From Atriophallophorus winterbourni (lineage: Eukaryota > Platyhelminthes > Trematoda > Plagiorchiida > Microphallidae), in NCBI GenBank assembly GCA_013407085.1, contig JACCGJ010000247.1:25358-89357 (forward strand): DNA of 64,000 nt. Reading direction: 5' to 3'. The notes under the pieces are model-generated. The model was not told the DNA's origin, ran no database searches, and worked only from the letters and a program-made list of their open reading frames with translations. Shown here in pieces: positions 12,601 to 24,600 of the stretch (within the stretch, counting starts at the first letter, position 1; each line of letters begins with the position of its first letter). The position numbers and the translations under genes were made by a program.

Positions 12601-15600
12601 GTGGTAAATAAAGTTATTGATTGAAGCCATTGTTTATAGGGTTCCGATGCAGAATAGCTCTGTTATTATGTATTTTTAACTTGTGGTTTGTTCTACGAAC
12701 ATTGACGTCAAATTCAAATTGTGCTGAACCACTGCATTCACGTTTATCTTCTATAACAGATTACGTTGCGCTGGCTTCCAAAAAACTAGCCCAAACTGTC
12801 TAATAGATTTTACTCACATTTTCTGCACTTTGACTCCATAACCGTTTTTCGGTGGGGTGGGGGTCAGTGACCTTAGAATAAGTGAGCAATTTTTCCATGT
12901 AAATTTTAATCCTAGCCATAAATTGTGGTCTATTTAAATTTAGCCTATTTACTTCACTCGTTTAATATTAGCAAAACTAGCAGTATCGTTGAAGAATCTG
13001 GACCAGATATTTCAAGATTAGAAACCTTACAAATGAACCTCGAAAACACATCCACTACACTTATTGCTGATTAGGATATTTAGTGAGTTTGACTATTAAT
13101 CTCGTTTAGAAATATTCTTTGTCACATAATCCTACTCACGTGAGATACTCAAAACGTGTATGAAGATTCCATTGTATAAGTTATTAGTAAGTTTTGTCCG
13201 GGCTTGCGAAACTGTATCCACAACGTACGAATGAATATAAGCCCGAGGTGAGTTATCAGAATAAACAAATCGTCATACTGCATGTTTTGTGGTTCTATCT
13301 ACGTACAATATTAATTCCGATTTAGAACTCCACAAGGTCATGCGTTGCTCAAGACTACTGAGACAGACAATAATACGATGCAATTAGCTCTCTGTATACG
13401 ATAGGAAAGAAAAGACTACAATTAACCGCTGCGAAAATGGCAAAACAAGCAAAGTACACAAGATGCAAACGTTAAAATTGGTATAAACAATGTACGATAT
13501 TTAATATACAGAAGCTGCAGTATCATTTCCTTAGCTGCTTCTTGGTACCAAATGGTTTGATCGCTTGTCTAACTTTCTCCCCTTTATTCCTAACGCTGTG
13601 AATGTTTACCCTTCATCAAACACTGCAATTGGTTCTTCATCAAAACAAACCTTGTTTATTTTATCCAGGTTGGAACTGAGTTATTCCGTGGTGTATCTGG
13701 AGGCGAGCGGAAACGAACAAACATTGGAATGGAACTGGTATCTGATCCTCCGGTATTGTTCCTTGATGAACCAACCACCGGATTGGATGCTTTCATGGCT
13801 GGCCAAGTGATAAAGACTCTTAAAGCGTAAGATGTGGATATCATTTATTCGGACTCATTAGTTTTTCGAATTTGTGCTTTAGTGTGTGGATCAGGTTTAG
13901 TAATATTCATGAAGATTTCATGAACATCACGTAATGAACGTGGAATTTGGCGAATACCTGCCGTTTGTTCACATTCTCTCCGCATTAAAGCACTACTTTG
14001 GGTCGTTATTATCGCCAAAGTCTCTTCTTTATTCGGTCTATTTTCTTCCATATTTTCACAGTTGAGATTGTGTGAAAAATCCCAGTTTATTAAGCCAACA
14101 TTTTGGTGTAATAATATTTTAGTGAATCGTTTGCATCGCATAATCCCAGCATTAGCACCAATTAACGAGTCGACAACATCTTTTTACTATTTTAAATGTA
14201 GATATTATGTATACCAATAGAGTTTCTATAGTAGAAACAAGTTTGCTTGTTTTGATGACTGAACGCCTTTAACTGCGGATCCCGTTCAGTTTTGCAATGG
14301 GACCTTATGTGTTTATCACGGGTCAAGGCAAGCCTACATATTCATTTTGGTTCTAGAATGAGTTCCAAATTTGTTTACATAACCCCATTCATGCCACCAA
14401 AACCGTTTCACCTAATATTAATTTCAGTCTCTCGCGCAAGGGGAGAACCATCATTTTCTCCATTCATCAGCCAAAGTATTCAATCTACAAACTGTTCGAT
14501 TCGTTAACCCTGGTGTGTCATGGCAAGTTGGTTTATCATGGACCCGCAAAACAAGAACCCATCAGGTATTTCGTAAACCTCGGTAAGATTTCGCTCGCTG
14601 TGAATTCCATCAGTTAACTTCATCTACTGACTAATCATTTGATCGTTCCAGGTTACACGTATGAAAACCACAATAATCCGTCGGATTTCTTCCTGGACAT
14701 TCTCCACGGTGAAGCAACCATGGAGGAGGATACGTTTTCAGGTTAGTGACGGATAAAAATAAATTAATAACGAAAATAATCACTGCCAATTATTGTTTAA
14801 TTGCAGCTCATAAAGTACTGATGATGTAGTCTTAAAGATGAAAAACGTTAACCGCGTTCTTTCTTGGCCACTTTGAATCGATCTTTTATTTCTTACAAAA
14901 TGTAGCAAAATAATAAAATGACAACTTTTTGCTTTGAACAAAATTGTCATTACAATTTTAATTTGTCTGTAAATTCGTCAACAGTGCTTAATAGGGGATT
15001 CTTGAAATACGACCTCGTGTCACTACACGAGTGATACATACCACCGAGTGAAACTTGAAGATGCGTTCCCTGTCGTTTGCACAGCTCTCAAGACACTTCA
15101 CGAAGGCTTAGCTAGAACATTTTTAGGACGACTGAAGCGATAACCATCAAAATCTATGGATTGAAAGTATGATTCTACAACCGATTACTTCGACCTTAGA
15201 CAATTTCGACATTGGTCGGACTAGTTTAAGCAATTTCACGTTTATTGTCTATTATTGATTATAAACATTTTAATTGGTTATTTTTCTTACGTATGAATTG
15301 TGGGGCTTGATGTGAAATACCGAAAAGTATATCGTTCGCTCTAAATATATGTTCTGCTTAAACGAATGATAATTTCCAGACCGCCTTATGAAGAATAATT
15401 AATAAAAATTCGTTTTATTATATGGGAGCAGAATATAAACACACAGGCCGAATTTGTAACTGGGTTCATCAAGAATATAAACGGAGCATGTATGTATTCA
15501 GCCAGGATAATTCAGAGTAATTCAAAGTTCAAAGTTTCAATGGTCTAGATTAAATACATCGGGAATACATAAAAAATAATAAACATGTTTTATCAGTATG

Positions 15601-18600
15601 GAAAGTCATCTTATGGACTGAGGTGCGAGGTGGGATTTGGTCAACATATACTTGTCAAGTTCAGCCGTGAACAAGTTCAGGCTTGATGCGAAAATAATAT
15701 GCGGAGGCAGAGATTTCCATATAAAACAAGCTCGAACACCAAAGAGAAACCTTCGAGAAATTGATCTAGAGTGTATATTGGTTAAGTTTTACCCATGTGA
15801 TCTGCTACCACGTGCTTCTTTGCCGATGAAACAGGTGTTCAAGTGCGTGATTTACTGAATGCAAAGTGTTGAACAGCATGTTCAAGTCAACCCGACAGCA
15901 CGAAAAGTCAAACTGGTTCAGAGTTGCAATCCTCTCCTGGTATGGCCTATTGTATAGTTTTGTAGCTTGGTGGTATACGCGTTGCAGCAAAGCCATGACC
16001 TTTAGTAATCACGGAGACCGTACTTGAACAGAGTACTCTATTGTTGGCGGGGTATATGTGTTAATGATCAGTGGGAGTACATGCTTTGTGAAGCTACCGC
16101 AGGACATTTTGTGTAGCATAGAACACTGCCATGAAGACTTCAAGTTGCTGCTAATCCACACACGCAGGCCTTTCTCTTCCGTAGCCCACGAAAGTTTCTG
16201 AAATCAAGGAAAGTATGTGAATTCGAAGGATTTAAGATAACCCTTTTTGATGACTTTACTTGTTGGTTCTACAAGTAGCGTTGTTGTTTCATTTTATTGA
16301 TAACCCGCAATTGATTTACCTTTGTAGACACCAGTTTATGGATAAGATTGTTTGAAATCACAAATCTGGATTCAGGCAAAAGGACGCACAGTCAAAGACT
16401 GCACGTGGTCTAGCATGCTGCCAGGTTTCCTGGGTCAACACAGACATAAGATTGGAAATAAAAAACGCATTAAGACTTCCCCGAGTTTTCCATGCAGCTC
16501 AATACCGAGGCCAATCAACATAGCACGATGTTAACTGCACCGCACCGAAGTACTGCACGATTGTGCTTCCGTGGGTTATATTTCTCGGTGATAAAATACA
16601 AAGAATCTTGGGTGTTTGACGCTATTTGCTTTCATTTTATCTTCCAATTTAAAATTGTCTACCATTATACCACTGTAATTTCTACTAATTAAAACACGCG
16701 TATCTGATATCTGCAAACATATTTCAATCGCAAGGTAGTATAAGCAGAGAGAATAAATGTGAGATTACAAATAACTTGCTACTTATGAAGACAGTAGCCA
16801 AAAAGTAAAAAATAATGCGTGCTACAGCACCCAATAACATTGAACCAAGTGGGGCTCCAAAGGAGACCTGGCTTAAGGAAGAGTCGAAATAAGTTTTTCA
16901 GTCATCCATCGTTTACTAATTGCAAGATTATTTCGAGTGTGTGGTGATGATGTGGATATACCTTATAGCACGATATCCCATATCCACGTATCGATTGCCT
17001 ACGCCATTATTTTGTGCCGCGCTTGCCAACGTTTTTAAGAATTCCCTATATCAATATGTGACCGACATTTTGTGTATTGAGAAACTGGATCCTAATATGC
17101 AAAAGACTGTTATTCGTGATCCGCACATGGCTATCCTCATTAAGTACTATTTTTTTTACATTATCGTTCATACTGTAATCATGTAGTGTTATAACTTGTT
17201 CTCATTTCTAACTATGAATACTTGGGCATTGAATCCTGTTTTAACTCTTCATGTGATCAAAAGACGACATGGTTCGAGACGCCGAACACCTTCAACTCGT
17301 CGGCCAGACTCTCATTGAACGTTGGGAACAATCTGACCAACATAAAAGGTACGACCGATTCTCAGTGATATTTAATTTTCCAATATTTATCACCTACCCA
17401 CCACCTTCATGAATTGGTAGCTTACGCTTCGTCCAAGTGAGATATTACGAGTTCGATATTTCAGTAAATGAACTTGAAGTTAACGTAATGTGTCGCTTAC
17501 ATCACCTGCACTTAATTGAACGTAATTCTTTTGTATGCTCGGGTGTACAAGGTGGTGTCTACATTGTATGGAAACATAAGTTTCACTGGCTTGAAATCTG
17601 TTCCTTGGGTGGAAACATATCGCACATACCGTATTTGCATTCTAACTCATTTTGGGGACCGAGTCGTTTCCCATTCTATCAGGATTACTCGAATATCGTG
17701 TGTGACGCTGTCGAGTTGGGAGAAACACATTTTAGCTTTAGCAAACATTTACGCGTTCGACAGTTTGTTCTTTTCCGTTATGGTTCAGATATGGTGGATG
17801 TTCCTTACGCGAAAAGAGACTAGCTCTTTTTATTTTATATTTCGTGCCTGCTCCAGGTTTCTCCGTTATAAAATAACATATCCCGTGCGTATGTCTCGCA
17901 TACCATCAATTTCGCCTGCAGTCATTTCGAGATTTTGCTCGGCATGAAAGTTAAAACGAAGCAAGACGATAATACCTTGGCTAACTACCTGTTAGATTCC
18001 GTGACTAACGAGAGGTTATACGGAATACGAAACCAGTGAAAGTGTTGTAAAACTTCAACACGAACACGACTGGTAGTGATGCAGAGGAAGATTTGATCCG
18101 CTGATGAGCGGCTTTAGATTAGTGCGCGGGTGTGAGCAAAAATTTACATTACCTTGGACTAGCTCTTGTTGAACGTAATTTTAAATGAAGGTTCAAGATT
18201 GAAGATTCTAGATTTATTGTCGAAAATGCGATGGGCATAAAGACAAGTGACGTACGTTGCCATGGTTTGGTAAACTATAATACTTCATTGTTATTATTTG
18301 GGGCCTGCATTGCACTCAACCATAAATTTTGAATATTAGACATCAGAATTATTTCGAACCGCATATAGTCTCAAGCTCGATTTTAAATATGGTTAAACTG
18401 GTTGAATTTACAAGTTTTATAAAAAAATTTCAAAATAAATCAGCCACGAATTGAATAAAATGTTTGCTAAAATCCGGTCTGAGTTGATGAGATCCAACAC
18501 CAAAGACTGGAGTTGTTTCTTTGAGATTCAAGAAGAATAAATATATTTAAAAAAAATTAAGACACTATGAAGATTGACATTTTGGAGCAGAAAAATGTCA

Positions 18601-21600
18601 TGTATTGTCATGGAATGATGGAAAACTATTCGTTATGATAAACGCCTTGTGAAGTTGCTCAATTAGGTTATATAAACGGGAGGTAGTGTGGAATTACTAC
18701 ACAAGAATATATCCAGTTTGTGCCTGATTCTAAAACTATTTTAGTTGATTTGGGATAAATCATCTTGATGTTCTTTTGTAGCTAGGGTGCCCAAGCTTGC
18801 ACTGAGTAATCCATCACTGGGTTAATATACGTCTTTTTGAGCATGGGGAATGTTTCACGGGAAAATCGTCCGAAAATATGCCGAAGCAATGTTGGCATGC
18901 GGCTAGCTCGGTTGTACACTGCTTCGCATTGCATGCTATTCTTAAGACTTCCACTAATCCATACACCGAGGTCCATTTCTTTTGTTGTCCATTTCAGTTG
19001 TTACGAACTAAGGTTGCAGGCGATGAGAAAACTTTATCTCTTAGCAACATCTTGCACTTTCTGGAGTTGAACGGAATGTGGTTCCACTCCAACCAGCTGT
19101 TCAATATATCCATATCGCTTTGTGAGCGCAAACAGTCCACGCTTGATGTGATTCGCATCCAAAGTTTAGCATCATCCGCATCCACAAGTTTCGGACCAAG
19201 TACCGAACCTTGTGGTACATCGCTAGTGGCTTCGATGTCCCTCGACATCACACCATCGGTACGTACAGTTGCCTTGCGATCAAGAATGTAGCTTCTAAGC
19301 CAGGTAAGAAGGCACCCATGAATATCAACCTTCTTCAGCCTGCTCAGGAGTATAAAATGGTCTACGCGATCAAACGCATTTGATATGTCCAAGTAACACG
19401 CATGCACGCAACCACCATTATCCACTGCCTGCGTCCAGTCATCCAGTATCTCTAGTAGGTTAGTCAAGCAAGAACGAGACTTCCGAAATCCATGTTGCTC
19501 TCCGGACAACAAGTTTTGGGCTTCTATATGACTTACAATTTTTTCGCACACAATTTGCTCTATAACTTTTTAGATCACTGGAAGGAGTGTAACGACGGTA
19601 ATTTGCTGGGCCTGAACGAGTTCCACCTTTGTAGATGGGTGTTATGATTCCTCTCTTCCAGTCAATCGGTACAGCACACTCCCTCTAAAAGTGAATAAAT
19701 AAATCACAAAGTGGTTCGCACGATTGACTGCCGCATAATTTTAGGATTGCAGGTGTGATTCCGTCAGCAACCCGGGACTTGTTGATATTCAACCTGCGCA
19801 TGTGGTGCTGCGCTATTTAAGAATCGATACATATATCGATTATAGTCTCCGGTACAATTGGCGCTGACAATTCCGATGGTAGTAATGCTTCCTTGGTGCT
19901 GAAAACTCGTGAATAAAAACTGGCGAGAGCGTTAGCGGTTTCCAAGACAGAATCAGTTAGTCCGTTATCTGTCATAATCGGAAAAGCACTGGGTTTCAGC
20001 TTCATAGTGTTGTTAACAGTTCGATAAAGCAGTTTGGGATTTCGCTGCATTCTTACTGCCAGTTGAAGTTGGTGATATTGTTTAGCCTCCCAGATGAGAT
20101 TTGTGACGTGATTTCGCAATTAGAGAAAGTTCGCCCCTACGACCCTGTGAATTGCCCATGCCAAATTTCGCTTTGTCAACCATTTTCTAGTGCGACTGCG
20201 AATTCTCAAGTGAAGTTCTTTGCTATTATGTTTCAAGATATAGTTAGAATTCAAATTTATCATTTTGATGATGTAATCTGTCAGGGTTGTACAATGCGAG
20301 TTGGATCACTGAAATTTATATTATGTTCAAAGAAAGTCACCATTATTTCCATCAAGCCAATGTAATCCACTTTTCTATTTCGTTCTACTGGCGTTGCACA
20401 CGTATTGAAAGAGCAGAACGAGGTGATCGCTTCGGCTTCAGAGGTTAAGACTAGGTCCAGAACAGATGTCCTGTTGGTGAATTTACGTCGGAGTCGCTTT
20501 TTCCGAAGATAGGAAATATCATTAAAAGGCCATCTGAAATGCTCCTGGCATTGGAGACCTCTGATCAAAATACACAAATCCTTCGCGTATCGTAGATCTC
20601 GAAGCCGTTGACATGCTTAGATGCTTGGTCATATAAACTTACCAGTAGCGAGATGTCCACTTTGAGGCATTATACACAGGCTTGGGCAGTGTAATTCAGA
20701 ACTGGGTGAATGTATATGCTTATCGTTATAGGAACACTTCCTAGTGATATACGCCAACAAATCCACCGTAGCACTGTTAGCAGACAAGAGGCGCTTTGTA
20801 TACAGCATCACGTTGAGGATTATTTTTTCAGTATGCCTATACTCTTGATAACGAGGCCATTTTGAATAGTTTTAAAAATCGATCCCAACTTGCATAAAAA
20901 ACAAAACTCAAGATGGCGGCTTATATGTAGCATTTTGAGATCCAACTGTTCGCAGTTCATTCGGAATAGACAGCGCATGTTCTACACAGAGTCAGCTGTG
21001 CGTTGAATTCAATTTAAGCGCTCACTGTGTTTAATCAAACTGCTTCAATCGACCGAACATATCCCAAAATGTGCTCTACCAAGAATTATAGCTTCGGATT
21101 TTCGATTCTCAGTGACTTTTTATATTGTAACATGCCGTGAAGAAACGTACAAACTTTCAAAGTAAAACAATAACACAACAAAATTTACCGCCTGATCTAA
21201 AAGGCATATTTGAAAAGTATACTCTGATTTCATTAATAGCATAATTGGGCAAGTGGATGCAATCGAAAATCAACTACAAATCACCGAACACAATGGAAAA
21301 GCCAAGACGATTTCGGACGTCAGCTTTGCGACCTCGTTTTGTTGTCAGCTCAATCAAGTCTGCTGGCGAACCTCGATCAACCTGCTTCGTGATCCATTGG
21401 CCTCCGTGGTTCAGGGTGTGGTATATTTGTTTTTCGCTCTTTCAATGGGATTGGTCTATTTTCAAATGAACACATCATTGGAATCGGGAATTCAGAATCG
21501 ATCGGGACTGTTTTTCTTTTCCACGCTTCAAGTTGTGTTTGTCAACCTCGGATCGATTGAACTATTTATTAAGGAACGTGTATTATTCATGTAAGTTTGC

Positions 21601-24600
21601 CAAAAAAATATTAAAACTTGATTGTGTGTGTGTGCGAGTGCTTGATTAATATACGTAGTTAATGTATGATAATCACTTTTATGGAATCAATGCTTACAAA
21701 GAGCGACAACGTTAGCACAGCCGGAATGGTTATGGGAATCAGCTCCCAATTTCAACTAATTCTCCAGTCACATTTTTGATACATGGATTGCTCCGTTTGA
21801 ACTTCCGTGGCTGGGGCAACGGCAAACTTTGGTCAGACTGACAATGTGGTATACATACGCTTGAATAGTTATACGTAAAAACAATACAATGACAATTTTA
21901 AGTGAGAATAACTCTGGAACCATTTGCCTTGGTAATATCGAGTAAGGCCCCTGCTTCAATTTCACCCCTCTTCAAAAATATACGTGCAAGAGCCTCGGGT
22001 TGCAGCTGTATCTCTGGGTGTCTTCTGCTTTCGGAATCAATTTTTGTTAATAATCGAAGCGTTTGGCAATTGAATTGATCACGCCCACCACTAACTAGTA
22101 TACGTGACAATGTATTCCGGACGAATCATCTTTTATCATTTACGGTTCCGAATCCCATAGTTTTTATCGTGTTAGACGGATCCATAGAAAATGACAGTCA
22201 CCCAGCTGAATTTAGAGATACGATGCCTTGAAACTCAAGGCTTTCACTGAATTTCAAAATGTTGCACATGTAGTTCAATGAGTAATTGAGTTAACTGATC
22301 TTGATGGTATACAGCGCGTGCGTACTAAATGTTTCAATGCACGGCAGTGAAACATAGAGCACCCATGCTGAATGCTTTCCATCTACGAAGCATCCGTCGT
22401 ATCTTGAACATATCGTGGATGGACAGAGTGACTAATGCTGAATTACTTTCAAAAGCTGGTATACAGAGCATGTTCACCCTATTGCGACAGCGCCGCTTGC
22501 GGTGACTTGGCTACATCTACAGAATGGAAAATGGTCGTATTCCGAAAGATCTACTCTATGGTGAGTTGCAATTAGGAAGTCCACCATTGGGCAGACCGCA
22601 CTTGCGGTACAAAGACGTTTGCAAAAGAGATATGAAAGCTCTTGGCATTGATCCAGCGAGTTGGGAAGAACTTGCTCTTGACTGCTCACATTGGAGGCAT
22701 TGTGTAAAGCGTCTGCAAGCTGAGGAGGAGCAGATACAGCTCTTAGCTGCGGAACGCAGATCACGCCGCCGGCGTGCAACTGATGCAATACAACCGAGAT
22801 CTGACTATCGTTGCCAGCGCTGCGGGAGAAATTATTCCTCCCGAATCGGAGTGTTAAGTAATTTCAAAAGCTCTAGAACATGAAAACTCATGCGATTGTG
22901 ATGTACATCCATGGTCGACATCGACCGAAGTAGGCCAACAACAACAACAATCTGTAGAATGAATGCAAATTAAATATACGAACACCGTTTGCTGTACATT
23001 ACAGCATTCTGTTCAAAGAATTTTGCCATCCCAAATTATTGATTAAATAGTCACCAAAATATGTTCTCGGTTAGTATCTGTTTCGCTTGGAATGCCATGT
23101 CAGAAAAAAACATGCGATCGGATTCCGTTTCGGAATCACTATTAATGCTCAGGGCCTATATGCAAAAATGAGATTGTCCCTATTAACTCTCAAGATTATA
23201 TAACTTCATACACGTAGTTATTCAATGGCATTTGTTATGCTGACTATTTATTCAAGAATAAAAAATTTGAATTCCCATTTCAAGGTCACCTATTTCGATT
23301 CACTGTTCACGTTACTTTGTGTGACTTGTTCGAATCTACTAATCCGACTAACAATAAATAAAAATTGTACATGGAACCTTTAGTTGGTCTTCAAGTTGTC
23401 TCGCAAAATTAATTCAGTTGAAAGACTTTCATCTCAAAAGCGTGATTTTCTTTATTCACAGACACGAAAATAGCAGTGGCTATTACCGGATCTCGGCTTA
23501 TTTTCTATCCAAAATTCTCTGTGATATCATCCCGACCAAAGTGCTCCCTGTATTCCTGTTCATGCCGATCTGCTATTGGATGGCTGGTTTGGTGCCAGAT
23601 GTTGGCGCGTTCTTCTTCTTCATTTTCATGCTAAGCCTGACCACGTTGGCTGCGGCCGGGATCGCGTTGTTCATGTCGGCGACCTTCAAACTGTTTGGAA
23701 TCGCCAACGTGGTCTTGTCCATCATTTATGTCTTCATGATGGTATGTTTCCTGGGATTCGAGTTTTGCTGCTGTGGTCGGTGCTTTCTCTAGATTTTTAC
23801 TGCACAACTCAACAACTGAATGCTCACCAACTAGGCAGGGTGCTATTCTGTTGCGGCCACATTTCTAACTATTGTCCATGTCCATTTAACGACCGATTGT
23901 TGTGCGTAATCTGGTTTGAGCATATTTCTTGATATGTTTTACAGCGGTGGGAATCGATACTCGCTTATATGCAATACAATTCAATGTCCATTAAATCCAT
24001 TTACTGCCTCAGACAACAGCTCTAGACCATTATTAAATGGGAAGCGAATATCAAATTGCTTTCACAAGCTCAGCCACAAAATATTTCTGACAGTGCTATG
24101 ACTGAATTGACTACCCGAAGTTATTGAATATTAAGTTGATTTCAGCTGTGGTCCATACTTTTGTACTGCTGGGTTTCGCATCCATGATACTTTCAACGCC
24201 GGAACATGATTAGGTCCAGCTAAAAAATATCACCTTATTTGCTTCTACGGAACAAATTTTCCTCATTATTGGTAACAAAAATGGGCAGATGTTGTTTAAC
24301 TCGTGAAATGTGACTGATTTTTGATCCACGTGAATCTCTTGAAAAGCTTTGGCGTTAAACACATCATATATGAGTGATGACGCAGATGGAGTTACATAGG
24401 GTACCTAGTCCTACATGCCTTAACACTGTTAAACCCAACATGGTTAACGATCACTAGATTAGATAATCCTATGCAGAAAACTTCAACGAAGTTTTGTGGC
24501 TGGTAAGTTAGCTGGCGTTTAATACATTAGGTTACCACGTGTTGCGTTAAATGTAATTTTACGTTTTTGATTACTAATGAGTAGATCATTGGAAACATTT

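Noticed and set aside
17437..17947. Two overlapping plus-strand frames of 128 and 143 codons
   Set aside because: They overlap in different frames, lie inside an ABCG2 intron, and show no domain. Treated as chance.
21253..21594. GTG or downstream AG as start of ABCG2 exon 9
   Set aside because: Using the AG at 21252-21253 breaks the reading phase. The AG at 21238-21239 restores it.
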